Below are positions 43,163 through 54,849 of a DNA stretch of 64,000 bases, piece after piece (the first letter of the stretch is position 1; every line of letters starts with the position of its first letter). Origin of the DNA: Oreohelix idahoensis (Eukaryota > Mollusca > Gastropoda > Stylommatophora > Oreohelicidae). A model generated the notes under the pieces. It was not told the DNA's origin and made no database searches. It worked only from the letters and a program-made list of their open reading frames with translations. The position numbers were made by a program, and so were the translations under genes. The stretch is taken from assembly GCA_024509875.1 (NCBI GenBank), contig JAMPIV010009927.1:141001-205000 (forward strand). The letters run 5' to 3'.

Positions 43163-44172
43163 TCATGGGTCGTAGGGGTGCCATGGTGAAAGCATCAATA
43201 GACAGGGTCCTCTACTGCTCTCTATCTTCAGCAATGCGTACAAGAGTGTAAAAACAGTGCCCTGCCCATTCTTTGATGTTATCAGTCGAGGATTTTCTTT
43301 GCCTTCCTCTTCTCCATTTACCTTCGACTGTTCCCTGGAGGATCGTTTTCGAAAGGGAGTCATGACGAGTTACATGCCCAAACCAGGCAAGCTTTCGACG
43401 TTTCACTGCTGATAAAAGTGGTTCTTGGTGGCCTGCATAGGTGTTTATTTTCTCTCTAACATAGACATTTGTTTTGTGCTCTTTATAGCAAATGCGCAAA
43501 ATTCTTCTATAACATTTATACTCCAAAGCCTGAATCCTTCGCTCCGTATCTGCAGTGAGTGTCCATCCCTCACACACATACAAGAGAATAGATAATACAA
43601 GTGATTTGTATAATTTGATCTTCACAGGAAAACTGATGTTACTTTTATAGATCATATTCAGCCTCGACATGGCAGCTGAGGCTATCTCAAGTCTTGTCTT
43701 GATTGCTTTACTTAATCTTCCATCACTACATATAGTGCACCTCAGGTATTTAAAGGTGTTAACTTCTTCTAACGTTTGCCCATTTAACGTAATGTTGGTC
43801 GGAACATGTCTCTTATGGCTATTCACCAATATCTTGCTTTATTCTATATTAATTTCCATCCCATACGTTCTTGTTACTTTCTCCAGTCTAGAGGTAAGGT
43901 CTTGAAGTTCTGATACTGTTCCAGCTGTAAGATCGATATCATCAGCAAAACGTAGATTGCAAAGAGGTCAGCCTCCAATCGATATGGTTGTTTTATAATC
44001 GTAGAGAGCCTCCTGCATAATATGTTCTAGATATATATTAAAAAGCACCTGGACAGGATACATCCCTGACGAACTCCTACAGTTGTTTTGAAAAATTCTC
44101 CTTTGTCATTGCTTGAAAAAACAGCACTGCTTGCGTCCTTGTATAGTGCTTCAATGATATCTATGATGTTGG
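43163..44172 (-). pseudogene. LINE3 RT palm (part) and C-terminal region
   Basis: The 205-codon frame at 43829-43212 carries FKYLRCTICSDGRLSKAIKT, ILLYVCEGWTLTADTERRIQ and KLAWFGHVTRHDSL, the post-palm region of RTE RTs. Upstream, out of frame, the palm motif LRFADDID can be read near 43938-43960. It belongs to the same LINE as the endonuclease at 44704-45603. Several frameshifts mean no functional RT. Confidence 0.8.
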
Positions 44173-44184
44173 TTTTTTTTTTAA

Positions 44185-44215
<31 letters not shown>

Positions 44216-44217
44216 CT

Positions 44218-44261
<44 letters not shown>

Positions 44262-44345
44262 TTTTTTTTATTTTTTATTTTTTTTTTTTTTTTATCCTAC
44301 TTTTTTTCTTATTTATTTTTTATTTTTTTTTTATTTTTTTTTTTT
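44173..44345 (-). repeat. 173-bp T-rich tract inside LINE3 RT
   Basis: Almost pure T on the plus strand (A in LINE sense), with a few A, C and AA interruptions. RT coding sequence flanks it in register on both sides: MRKFNF above and NIIDIIEALYKDAS below. It is an expansion of a short A-run within the gene or an inserted poly(A). Homopolymers of this length are also prone to assembly error. Confidence 0.8.
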
Positions 44346-44703
44346 ATCAAAATTGAATTTTCTCATTATTTGCCATAAGCTTTCATGTCAGACTCGATCG
44401 AAGGCTTTTGTGAAATCGATGAAGTTATGGTATAAATCGCGTTGTTGCTGGAAATGTTTTTCGATCAGTAATCTAATATTGAAGATTTAATCTGAGGTAC
44501 TTCTTTTTGGTCTAAAGCCAGCCTGTTCCTCGGACAAGATTTCTTCTGATTTTTGTTTTATTCTGTTTAAAAGTATCCTTAACATCACTTTACTTGGATG
44601 ACTAATAAAGCTAATGGTTCTGTAGTTCTTGCACATTTTTAGATGTCCTCTCTTTGGAAGCGGTATTACTAATGACTGCGTCCACTCTCCTGGCCATTTT
44701 TTT
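44346..44703 (-). pseudogene. LINE3 RT fingers
   Basis: Readable in one frame in minus sense: WPGEWTQSLVIPLPKRGHL, NYRTISFISHPSKVMLRI, EEQAGFRPKRSTSDQIF and HNFIDFTKAFDRV, where the last holds the first catalytic Asp of RT motif A. It is an ordinary RTE RT N-half, fused to the endonuclease end by the connector deletion. Confidence 0.8.
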
Positions 44704-45603
44704 TTAGTACTCCATATCTTCTGGCGCTGATATTTCTATCTGGGGTTCCTCCTGTCTTCTGTTTCCTGCTCTTTTCAGCTTTATATTTACTTTGATGACG
44801 ACTGGATTGTGATCTGAATTTATGTCGGCGCCAGGATGTGTCTTTGCACTTGTGACACCGTTCTTAAATCTATGTTTTATCACGATATAGTCGATTTGAT
44901 TTCGTGTTACATCTCCTGGGCTTTTCCATGTGTATAATTTCCTTGGGTGGTGTTCAGAAAAGGTGTTACATATGACCAGCTGGTTTTCTTCACAGAACTG
45001 GATAAGTCTGTCTCCTCTATCATTTCTTTTCCCTAATCCATACTGTCCTACTATTTTCTTGTATTTTCCTTTTCCTACTTTTGCATTCATATCACCCATT
45101 ACTATCAACACATCTGTAGATTTGACTGGTTTAAGTGTGTGTTGTAGCTTTTCATAGTATTATTCTATTTCTTCCTCGCTGTGATCTTTAGTTGGTGCAT
45201 AAGTTTGTAAGATTGATATGTCGAATGGCTTTGCTCTCATCTTTAGTAACATCATTCTGTCATTGTGTGTCCAGTATCCAAATACGTATTTTTCTAACTC
45301 CTTCTTTATCAACATTCCTACCCCTCTTTCATGTTTTTCACTTCCTGAGAGTATAAGCGTATAGTGGTCTCTTGTTATGTAGCCTGTATCCAAAAGTCTT
45401 GACTCTGCAACTCCCAGTATATCGAGTTTCATGTTTGTTGCCTCTAATATAAGATTGTCAAGCTTTCCTTCTCCGTTTAGAGTTCTAACATTCCATGTTC
45501 CTATTTTTAGGCTTCTCCTACTAGTTTTTAGGTAGTCTTTCTCAGAATGCTCCCTTTCAACAGAATTTAAGGAACACTCGTCATTATGTACTTCCTTACT
45601 CAT
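44704..45603 (-). pseudogene. LINE3 endonuclease (AP type, RTE clade)
   Basis: Two frames: 45603-45160 and 45111-44704. The first has the RTE hallmark IGTWNVRTL, ILGVAESRLLDTG and a GVGMLI motif. The second has MGDMNAKVGKGKY, GDRLIQFCEENQLVICNT, YTWKSPGDVTRNQIDYI and SDHNPVVI, covering the catalytic D/N and final SDH residues. The protein nicks genomic DNA to start target-primed reverse transcription. A single frame break near 45130 separates the halves; otherwise the domain is well preserved. Confidence 0.85.
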
Positions 45604-45936
45604 TAGAGGAGTTGTTTCTTCCCTGTTAATTTATACAGTAGATTCTTCCCCAGGGGACAGAGAGTTCTCTACATATCGGTTCTTATCTTGTTGTTGTGAT
45701 CCCATTACGTTCTGTAGGAAGTACGTGGTAAGGCCACAATCTCTTCCACGGTGGCTAGCCATTGTCTTTTTCTATGTCCGACACGCCTCTAGTGCGCCAC
45801 ACACTTTGCTGTTTCGCTTTGCGAGCCGTTTATCTTCTCAGATTCCTCCGCCTCACTCACCGTCTCAGTCTTTGTGTACTAGGGATGGACATTCCCTTGA
45901 GTAAGATTGCTCCTACTCCACCCATGTAGTTTAGCC
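45604..45936. other. Upstream of LINE3, no gene recognised
   Basis: Presumed 5' UTR of LINE3 on the minus strand, moderately G+C-richer than its surroundings. No coding sequence identified. Confidence 0.4.
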
Positions 45937-46115
45937 AGTCAGCCAAGACTGTTGCCCGGGATGTGGCCACCGCCGCACACAAGCGGTATTCGAGGAGCTA
46001 TACATGAGCTCGATAAAGAGAGGAGAACCAAATAGGATCCTGACTATCCTAAAAAGGACATGGCTGTCTCTCACCGTGAGGTGCTATCCCTCTCTCTCTT
46101 TATCCTACATCAGCG
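45937..46115. repeat. Dispersed 180-bp repeat, copy 2
   Basis: Partner of 38247-38430. Contains a small perfect palindrome-like core, CTCACCGTGAG, and ends in a CT-rich run. It sits between the head of LINE3 (minus) and the truncated LINE4 (plus). Confidence 0.6.
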
Positions 46116-46129
46116 CTGAAACAACCAGA

Positions 46130-48175
46130 TATAAAAATATTTAATCGACGTCAAAATACATATCAACAGTTATTGACAGAAAGCTTAGAGCAGTATAGAA
46201 GAGAAAACCCAGAAGAAAAAGCAACCGCAAAATGGGAATGCTTAAAAATAAGCATACAATCAGCAAATGCAAATTTACCTAAAAAGGAGTCTAAGAAAAA
46301 TCAAATTTGGATGACAGATGACATCTTGAATAAAATGGCAGAAAGAAAGAAAGCAAAAAACACTCCAGAATATAAAACAATAGACAATGACATACGTACT
46401 ATGTGTAGAGAAGCAAAAGAACGGTGGATAGAAACAAAATGCAAGGAAATAGAAGACTTGGAAGCAAAGCACATGATAAGAGATATGCATGAAGAAATAA
46501 AAAATTTATCAAATCGGTCGCGGTTGCACAAGGAGGAAGCTGTATCAAGAACAAAAATGGTGTAATATTACTTGATGAGAAAGACATATCAAACAGATGG
46601 GCAGAATACGTAAAAGAACTATTCGAGGACAACAGAGGTAACAAACCATCACCAGATTCTAATGAAGGCCCAAACATTCTCAGATCAGAAGTAGAGAATG
46701 CCATTCATATGATACAAAAAGGAAAATCAGCAGGCATGGATAACATAAAAATTGAAATGATAGAAGCTCTGGAGAGCTTTGGTATAGATATAATCATAGA
46801 AATATGCAACGATATATATAATACAGGATATATACCACACGACATGAAGACATCAGTTTTTATAACATTGCCCAAAAAAACAAATGCAACAGAATGTTCA
46901 GACTTCAGAACAATCAGCCTGATGAGTCATGCAATTAAGATACTGCTCAAAATCATACAGGAAAGAATAAAAAGTAAAGTAGACAGCGAAATCCAAGAAG
47001 AACAATTTGGTTTTTGACGGAACAGTGGAACAAGAGAATATTAAGAAAAAGAATATTAGCAGAAAAATATACAGAGGTCCACAAAAGTATGTATATGTGC
47101 TTCATTGACTATAAGACGGCTTTTGACAGAGTCCATCATGAGAAAATAATTTAATGCCTCAAAGTCATAGGTATTGATGGAAAAGATATAAGAACCTTTA
47201 TTGGGAGCAAACTGCCACAGTAAGATCGGGAAGGAATTATTCACCATACATAGACATAAAAAGAGGTGTCAGACAAGGTTGTGTGCTGTCCCCCTGCCTA
47301 TTTAATTTATACACCGAAAAAATTTTCAAACAGATACAGGAAATACCAGGAGTGAACATCAGTGGAAGGTCAATAAACAACCTTAGATATGCAGATGATA
47401 CCGTGTTGTTAGCTGAAAGCGAACAGGAGTTACAAGAACTAGTGAAGCAAGTGAACAGTATAAGTCATGAATATGGACTCGACATTAATATTGAGAAAAC
47501 AAAAAACTATGATAATTAGCAAAACAGACGATAAACCCACATTAAAGATAAGCGTAAATGGGAAAATCCTGGAACAAGTCAAGAGCTACGTATATCTTGG
47601 TCATATAATAACAGAAGATGGCAGATGTGAAACAGAAATCAAGGAGCGAATAGGAATGGCCAAAGCTACATTCAACAACATGAAACATATACTAACATCC
47701 AAACAGTTATCTCACAAATTAAAACTGAGAATCATAAAGTGTTATATATATTCTGCATTTCTGTATGGTGCAGAAACATGGACGAGGAATAAGCATTTGG
47801 AAGAAAGAATTGAGGCTCTTGAAATGTGGATATATAGAAGAATGGGGCGTATCTCATGGAAAGAGATGAAAACAAATAAGGAGGTCCTAAAAAATCCAGG
47901 TATGAAAAGAGAACTAATGAGAGAGGTCAAAGTTCGGCAGCTAAAATACTTTGGCCACATAAAAAGGCATAACACCTTGCAGAAGACCATAACAGAAGGG
48001 AGAGTTGAAGGCAAACGTGCAAGGGGAAGTCAGCGCTATAAGTGGGAAGATAACATCAAGAGATGGACAGGAAAGAGTCTATTAGAGTGCACCACTAAGA
48101 CAAGAGACAGAAGACGTTGGAGATCCATTACAGCCAACCTTCGTTGTGGAGATGGCAACTGATGATGATGATGAT
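46130..48175 (+). pseudogene. LINE4: 5'-truncated RTE LINE with GAT-repeat tail
   Basis: Segments in order: connector (46173-46565, with KKNQIWMTDDIL), RT fingers (46560-47017, KSAGMDNIKIEM, CSDFRTISLMSHAIK, EEQFGF), motif A FIDYKTAFDRVHH near 47103, palm (47283-47519, GCVLSPCLFNLYTE and LRYADDTVLLAE) and C-terminus (47467-48162, ILEQVKSYVYLGH, FLYGAETWT, RQLKYFGHIKRH). It ends in a GATGATGATGATGAT tail. There are at least three frame changes and a missing endonuclease. The subfamily differs from LINE3 in the C-terminus. Confidence 0.85.
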
Positions 48176-48539
48176 CATCTGGCAAATTGTTGCCATGATT
48201 TTTACTATATCTGGTCTCGTATATATATACTAAAGTCGCCTGCAGCGTGCTAAAGGTATTAATGTCGACACCTTATTCATGCAATTCTGCGGAAATAAAC
48301 ACAGACGAACAGATAGTTAATTGGGATGTCACAAGTATTCTTAATCATCACCTTCCATACAGAAACTATAACTGTAGAGCAAAACTGTACGCCGCCATAC
48401 TGCCAGCGTCACAGGAGATAAGTGATCAAGAGAAAAAAACTTTTAAACTCAAGTCTGGCTCTGAAACATAAAAACATTAATCAAAGCAAATACTGCTGTA
48501 GGGGAGGGGAAGTGTTAGGAAAGGACAGGAAAATATTCA
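48176..48539. other. No gene recognised
   Basis: A 74-codon frame at 48247-48471 shows no similarity I can place. It may be the 5' part of the adjoining LINE5 fragment or spacer. Confidence 0.4.
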
Positions 48540-49392
48540 GTGGGGTACTGGAAGATGAGACAGGTCTGTATTTCAGAGCTGGCATTTGCTGATGATGTTG
48601 CCCTGATTGCTAAATCAGAGGAACATCTTCAATCCAACCTGCAAGTCTGGAAGGAAGAGTTAGAGAAGACAGGGGTGATCATAAGCAGCTCGATAACAAA
48701 AACCATGGTGATATCACGAGAGGAAAGAAGACATCAGATTAAGCTGGTAGAACATGTCCTGGAGCAGGTCGAACACTTTAAATACCTTAGAGCTGTCATA
48801 GACCGGAAGGGAGGCATCAAAGAAGAGTTGGCTACCCGAAGAGCAGCAGATGGGAGACTTTTTCTAGCCATAAATCGAGGATTCCTCAGCAAAAGAGAAG
48901 TTGGTAAGAAGACGAAGTTGGCTGTATACCGCTCCACCTATGTTCCAGTCTTAACGTATGGAAGCGAGTCATGGGCAATAACTACAACCGACAAAAGCCA
49001 GATCCAAACCTCAGAAATGAGGTATCTGAGGAAGGTGGTTGAAGTAACAAGAAGAGACATGGTCCGCAACCAGACGATACGCCAAGGCCTAAAAACTCAA
49101 CCCCTGCAGACCCAAGTAGAACAGTCCCAACTGAGATGGTTTGGCCGTGTCTGCAGAATGGCAGAAGATCGGCTACCACGGCAAGCATGGGAAACAAAGA
49201 GCAAGGGATCCAGACCTACAGGACGACCCAAAGTCCTCTGGGAGGACAACATTAGACAATCTTTGAAGGGCCGAGGACTAGAATGGAACCAAGCCAGGAA
49301 GAAGACAGCCTATAGAATAGTATGGCGCTCTCTCTTACAAACCTCTACACCTCACGGTAGAAGAGAAACGACTAAGTAAGTAAGTAAGTAAG
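48540..49392 (+). pseudogene. LINE5: RT palm to C-terminus with TAAG-repeat tail
   Basis: An open 279-codon frame starting just before the palm motif (ELAFADDVALIAKS near residue 15) and running through HFKYLRAVIDRKG, VPVLTYGSESWAI, SEMRYLRKV, QLRWFGRVCRMAEDRLP and RPTGRPKVLWEDNI to a stop, followed at once by (TAAG)5 at 49373-49392. The intact frame suggests recent insertion as a 5'-truncated copy. It cannot be autonomous, as fingers and endonuclease are absent. The TAAG tail separates it from the GAT-tailed LINE4. Confidence 0.85.
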
Positions 49393-49394
49393 CA

Positions 49395-50190
49395 GCTGGT
49401 AGCATTGCCACTTGGAGTGATCTGCAGCTTCATCCTCCCAGGTTGCTGGATTTATGTCCAGTTCTTTTATACCTCTCTTGCGCATATGGTTGAGCCTCAG
49501 CTGCGGTCGCCCGACTATTCGTTTGTCTTCTGCCAGTTGCCCTTAGAAAATATATGAAAGAATGCGGCGCACATGGCCATGCCAGCATAGTCTGCGCTGT
49601 CTAAACAGTCAATACACGCTTGAAAGGCCCCCGCGCGACAGCACCTCGACATTTGTCACTTTATTCTTCCACGAAATAACAAGGATGCGGCGTAGACAGG
49701 ATATTGAGCCTTATTTCTTGCTTAGCATAGGTTGCTCTTACCCCGCTGCCATGTAGAAGCGAGCTGGTGACGCAAGCGTTATATACTGAAGTTTTTTCAT
49801 CAGTATGAGTTTGAGTTTCTTAACGCGTGTCTTCGGCGGGCTAAGATGGCTGCAGCTTTGCCAATACGGCTATCAATCTCTGTGTCCAGAGAGAGTTTGT
49901 CGTTGATGATAGTCCCCAGGTATGTGAAGTGGTGCACCACTGCCAATTCATAGTTATCTATAGCGATAACTGGTGCAACATCCCCATCCTGAACCAGCAC
50001 ATTTAGTTTTCTTTAGACTTATTGTGAAGTCAAAGTCCTTGCATGCTTGGGTGAAGCGATTCATCAAACTCTGGAGCTCCTGTTGACTTTCAGTGACAAT
50101 TGCACCGTCGTCAGAAAACAACAAGTATATTATCGTTATCCTTCTGATTTTCGCTTTTGCCTTCTGCCTTGTGATGTTAAGCAGTCAGCC
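49395..50190 (-). pseudogene. Decayed LINE RT C-terminal fragment
   Basis: The clearest part is 50000-49800: NYELAVVHHFTYLGTIINDK followed by DTEIDSRIGKAAAILAR, the post-palm block of RTE-like RTs. Downstream out-of-frame traces include SVYNACVTSSLLHG (near 49760) and an HGHVRRI-type stretch. It abuts the TAAG tail of LINE5, in the opposite orientation. Many frameshifts. Confidence 0.75.
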
Positions 50191-50469
50191 ACCTGACCAA
50201 TTGTTATGACATATTCCATCAGTTGCATTTCTGAACACAAATAATGTACAAGTAAGAACATAAACACAAAGAAACCTACTACTTAGACTAAAAGCCAGAT
50301 TTGATATTTTGTGTTCTTTGTAGTTAATTTCCATGTGTTGTTTCAGCCTTTCTTAGAACTTTTATCAGATTATTTATTACTATTTTCATTGGGTTTTTTT
50401 TTTTTTTTGCAGCAATTTTTGTCGTGTTTTGACGTGAGTTTCCACTAGCAAAATATATATATATCGGGT
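50191..50469. other. No gene recognised
   Basis: A+T-rich spacer with a T-run near 50395-50410. Nothing identifiable. Confidence 0.4.
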
Positions 50470-50800
50470 GGGTCCAAAGACAAATTGCTATTTAGGTGGT
50501 TTGAAAAACGTACCGTGTTCAGCGATGAAGTAGTGTTTCACAATAATGGTTCACTCGATATTGGGTCATTGAAAATCAACACAGGGTAACGGAAGGACGT
50601 GTATAAAATAATTCAAGAATTATGGCATGGGGCCGCTTTTTTGTGAAGTATGATGTTGCAAAAAACATTTCCAGACAAATGGATTGGACGATGCGACCCC
50701 ATTGAATGGCCACCTACGTCTCCAGAACTAACTCCTATGGATTATATTTTAAGGGGCCATTTAAAACCAGTTGTTACTGTTGTTGAGTGTGGAAATCATT
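50470..50800 (+). pseudogene. Tc1/mariner-type transposase remnant
   Basis: Two frame pieces: TVFSDEVVFHNNG near 50513 (the second catalytic Asp region, SDE) and FPDKWIGRCDPIEWPPTSPELTPMDYIL at 50668-50751, whose WPPxSPxLTPMD motif leads into the third acidic position of IS630/Tc1/mariner transposases. The N-terminal DNA-binding domain and both inverted repeats are missing, and the end diverges after KPVV. It is a dead fragment of a cut-and-paste transposon. Confidence 0.7.
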
Positions 50801-51360
50801 CCACTCCGGGCGTACCCATAGTAACTGCAGCTAACGTCGAAGGGTATGAATGCTAATTGTTCTTGTTGCGCGCTGGTTGTATATACGCCGGATGAATTAT
50901 CTTATACGTTCATCCCTTCCAGTCTTATGCTTAATGCCAAACTCCAGCAATTTCAGCCTTGATGATTCATCGATTACAGTGTCATTCTCTAATAGGTGAT
51001 CATGTATATATAAACACTTGTTATAGTCTTAAATGCAACAAGTGGTAACGAGCTCCAAGACATGAATGCTACAGCTGTGACAGAAATATCAATATAAACA
51101 TTAGAATGAATTATAAACTGACAGAAGTTATGATCATCTAGAAGAAAATGACTTGGCCACAATGCACCAACAAAAATTAACAGTTTTAGAACAAGACAAG
51201 AGATTCCAATGTCTGAGCATCTTAATTATGAAAAATGGAAGACCTGTACAAGGAGTCTTAGTACTTGTCGAAGAAGTAGCAAGTGTGTCTTGAAAAAAAA
51301 GTAAAAACGGGTAAATATTGTCACTTAGAGACTCAATCGTAGAGGTGTGAAGTGTTAGAG
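50801..51360. other. No gene recognised
   Basis: Non-coding and A+T-rich; no element ends, RNA genes or coding similarity seen. Confidence 0.45.
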
Positions 51361-51377
51361 ACTTTACCTACACTAGA

Positions 51378-51660
51378 TCTTCTTCTTCTTCTTCGTCTTT
51401 CGCTCTCAAATAACCACAACTTTCTCTCTTATAAAAGTGACAGTCCGTCTCAGGTCTCTCTCTTCACCATTCAGTTTCTCCATCAACTGGGTTGAGAAAT
51501 GCCACAATGCCACCCTGCTCCTCTCTTGAAGCCGACAGTTTTAAAGTACACGCTCTGCTGTCTGTTTGTCCTCCCAGCATGGACACTCATCTGTTTGTCC
51601 AATTTTAAGTTTATTGAACTGATGGAATCTGAGTCTGCAATGGCCGTTTCTCAGTCTGAA
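51378..51660 (-). pseudogene. I/Jockey-type LINE 3' end with GAA tail
   Basis: In minus sense the Cys-motif region (VSMLGGQTD / CPCWEDK in adjacent frames), EKLNGEERDLRRTVTF-like sequence and a final KDEEEEED lead to a GAAGAAGAAGAA tail (TTC repeat at 51378-51394 on the plus strand). The same family is present inverted at 52597-52724. Frames are broken. Confidence 0.7.
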
Positions 51661-52596
51661 AACTGTAACTTCATCTCTACTTGACAGGACCTTATCTTTA
51701 TGAGGCAAAGTGACTGGTTCACTTCCTCGCTGCCTTTGCCATCCTAACTGAAGAGCAGAGTCAGGTACTCATTAATACTGCCATGGACAATATGACGCGA
51801 CTTGTTTTACCTCAAGAGATGGATGATGTATTTTATATGTAACTAGCGGTCATACCCTGCCTAGCTCGGGTCCATGTCAGAATGAGTGCTAGTCGGGTTT
51901 GGTGCGGAATCGTTTTAGGAAGGTTTAATTTTTGTTTGTTTTTTATTGTACTGTTGCATTTTGGTGTGCTTCTAAGCGAAAAAATTTAAGTAAGGGCTTC
52001 TTTGTAGACAGCATTGGTGTTAGAGTCACTTTGACGTTAAGTGTTCCGACGCAGGCAAATCATCGAGATTCTTGGTATGCAGACTTTCTCCCCGCTACCA
52101 CAACCGCCAGTCTGCTTTTTTTATTCCAAGGATGACATTTTTTTTAAATCGTAAAAAGTCAAGGCATTTAAAAACAGACATAAATAAGAGAAAAAGTACA
52201 TGCAATCTGCACCTATATACATCTATACATGCACGCACATACATACATGTGTATTCATACACATACGTACCCACACACTCTCTTATGTATTGAGATATAT
52301 GCACGTACACTACTAGTGCCCTTTCCTCTGTAAAATAATGATGTAAGGGATGCATCACATATAAAAGCACACATGTGTAGTTTCACATACATACTTAAAC
52401 ATAAACAGGAAGGAGAATAGTACTCAATAAAATAAAGTAATTTTATCATTCACAAAATGTTTTGCGCTTCCCTTCTCATTCTCTTTCTCTTAGCTCTGTT
52501 GCTAAGTCTCCCAAGTGGTGAAGTTCTGCGATAGGCGTAGAGTAAAGCAAAAATGACATTAAATTAAAGTACCTAACTAAGAATAAATTCACCTAT
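51661..52596. other. No gene recognised
   Basis: Non-coding. An ACTAGCGGTCATACCCTGCC motif at 51842 resembles the end of a repeat family and may pair with the sequence near 55860-55945 (see findings). CA/TG-rich simple sequence lies near 52200-52290. Confidence 0.4.
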
Positions 52597-52724
52597 GTGT
52601 TAAAAAAACCTAAGAAAAGGCATTGCAGACTCAGCTTCCATCAGTTCAATAAACTGAAAATTGGACAAACAGAAGAGTGTCCATGCTGGGAGGACAAACT
52701 GACAGTAGCGAAAGGCGAAAGGAC
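52597..52724 (+). pseudogene. I/Jockey-type LINE Cys-motif fragment
   Basis: Reads RHCRLSFHQFNKLKIGQ then ECPCWEDK, the zinc-finger-like region after RNase H in LINEs of the LINE1 type, and closely resembles the complement of 51500-51640. It stops where Penelope-like sequence starts, so the Penelope element probably inserted into it or recombined with it. Confidence 0.7.
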
Positions 52725-53906
52725 TTGTACATTCAAGAAGGAGTCTCACAACTCGGCAACTCCACCTTTTACTCACCCAGTTCTGGGGATGACACAGTCC
52801 GCCATAATCTTACTGTTCATGCTACTATTCGTGATCTCATCCAAGATAACCTCCTTCCTTCTCGTGCCATGTCTCTCCATATTCTCGATAGTAGTCTAGG
52901 TAAACCTTCCTTCTACATGCTTCCTAAGGTTCATAAAGTTGACAATCCGGGTCGACCTATTGTTTCAGCCTGCTTCTGTCCCACTGAACGTATCTCTGAT
53001 TTCCTGGATAGTATTTTGCAACCCTTAGTGGCCAATCTACCTTCCTATCTAAAGGACACCACCCATGCTATTACTACTTTTGATTCCATCCAATTCACAC
53101 CTGGCCACAAATACCGTCTTTTCCTTCTAGATGTTTGTTCGCTTTATACTTCCATTCCACACTCTGATGGCCTCAAAGCACTACAATTTTTTCTCGTCAG
53201 ACGCACTGACCTTACTTTTAGCACCGCCTCTCTTCTTCGCCTTGCGGAATTGGTTCTCACTCTCAACTCTTTTGAATTCAATGACCAGTTCTTTAATCAA
53301 ATTAGTGGCGTTGCTATGGGCACCAAAATGGGCCCGAGTTATGCCTGCCTCTTCATGGGTCACTTTGAATATTTGGTGCTTCAAAGCTACGATGGACCAT
53401 TACCTGGGTTTTACCGTCGCTATATCGACGATGGTATTGGTGTCACAGACATGTCTGAAGTTAACCTCCGTAGATTCATTGACTATGTTGGCAATTTTCA
53501 TCCTGCCATCAAATTCACTTCTCAGATTTCTACCACTTCAGTTAACTTCCTTGACCTTACTGTCAATATTACTCCTAATGGCCTTACTACCTCTGTCTTT
53601 TATAAACCTACTGATGCTCATGGTTTCCTTCTTTACACCTCTTCTCACCCTCTCAGCTGGAAAAATTCCTTTCCCTACTCTCAACTTCTACGCTTACGTC
53701 GGATATGTCACGATGAAGATGATTTCTGTGAACGAGCTCAAGAAATGCTCGAGTTTTTTCGCCTACGTCACTATCCTGAAAGAGTCTTATCTGATGCCCT
53801 TAATCGCATTAGTCCCGTTACTCGTCAGGTTGCACTCACTGCTAAACCTACTACTACATCTGACAGACTCAAACTTGTCCTTTCCACCCTCACTGTTTGG
53901 CGGTGA
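52725..53906 (+). pseudogene. Penelope-like reverse transcriptase
   Basis: Open frame (from 52677 including LINE-derived codons). Motifs: FYMLPKVHK near 52915, GRPIVSACF, LLDVCSLYTSIPH (motif A), GVAMGTKMGPSYACLFM (motif B), YRRYIDDG with the catalytic pair at 53427-53432 (motif C), and SVNFLDLTVNI. This is a telomerase-related RT of the Penelope group, not a LINE or LTR RT. It copies element RNA using ends cut by its endonuclease. The frame stops at 53904-53906, one base out of register with the endonuclease. The missing N-terminus and the frameshift make it a damaged copy, but the RT core looks whole. Confidence 0.9.
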
Positions 53907-54478
53907 AAAACATTCTGTTCCGTCATCTGCCTATTCTCCACTCCGATCCTGAGACCAGAGAGTTGTTTCGTGATACCCCTTTGTTGGCATATCGAAGGGA
54001 TAAGAATTTTAGGGATATTCTTGTGCATAGTCGCTTGAGACAAACTAGTCTTTCTCACTTTGGTACGAAACCGTGCCAACGCCGCATATGTAAGACCTGT
54101 CCTTTTGTACTCCAAACGCAGTCAGTCCTTTTTCCGAACGGCAAATTGGCCATTAGGGAGTCTTTCACGTGCGAATCCAGAAACCTGATTTATGCTATCA
54201 TCTGCAAGAGGTGTGACATGACCTATATTGGTGAAACTGGCAAACGTTTGGCAGACAGGTTTCGGGAGCACTTGAATGACATCCATCATGACAAACATTT
54301 ACCGGTGGCCCTTCACTTCAACAGCCCTGACCATTCAGGTAACTCTGACATTCATGTCACTGCCCTCCGTTCGTGTGTCGGCGACGACCGAGCTCGCTTC
54401 TCGTTGGAGAATCGTCTCATTTTTCAATTTGGCGTTTTAGCTCCCGCTGGTATTAATGTTCAGCATCATTTTGCATAA
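53897..54478 (+). pseudogene. Penelope-like GIY-YIG endonuclease domain
   Basis: A 193-codon frame overlapping the RT frame by 10 bp at -1. A Cys-rich segment comes first (CQRRICKTCP near residue 58), then the GIY-YIG nuclease: LIYAIICKRC and TYIGETGKR supply the two core tyrosines and glycine, ADRFREHL the conserved arginine, and SLENRLIF the metal-binding glutamate. The nuclease nicks target DNA for RT. The upstream linker (LPILHSDPETRELF) belongs to the same polyprotein. One base gain or loss near 53900 would explain the frame change. Confidence 0.9.
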
Positions 54479-54849
54479 TTCTGGTGGCTATCCTGGTTTT
54501 TGCTTTGGTTAGTTTCGTTTCCCCTATTATCTGTTCTTAGCCGTCACTAGCTCCTACGTCACTTCCGCATGACGCCTTATTTTGTCAGCCATTTTGAATG
54601 TTTCTTTCTTTGATCCAGCTAAGTGATTTTTTACTCATTTTATAGTGTTGTTCATTTCTGTCTTCGTTTCGTTGAAACCTTCTTGTTTCGACATGTCTTT
54701 CTGGTTTCACTATTTTCTTGCATTATTATTGTTATCATTTTGCTCATCACCGTCATTTCATCTGCTTGTATCGCTCATTTGACGTTTTCCGCATCATCAT
54801 AGATCTTTGCAGTACCTATATGTAGTTCTTGTCCTTGTCACCTGTTCGT

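Larger units (their letters stand above)
43150..45603 (-). mobile_element. LINE3: RTE-clade LINE, internally deleted
   Basis: Minus-strand order: endonuclease (45603-44704), RT palm and thumb (44703-43830, interrupted by a T-rich tract) and C-terminus (43829-43163). It ends near 43150 with the sequence shared by the 37.3-kb fragment. The inter-domain connector between endonuclease and RT fingers is missing, joined at an A9 run near 44700. No target duplication identified. Confidence 0.8.
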
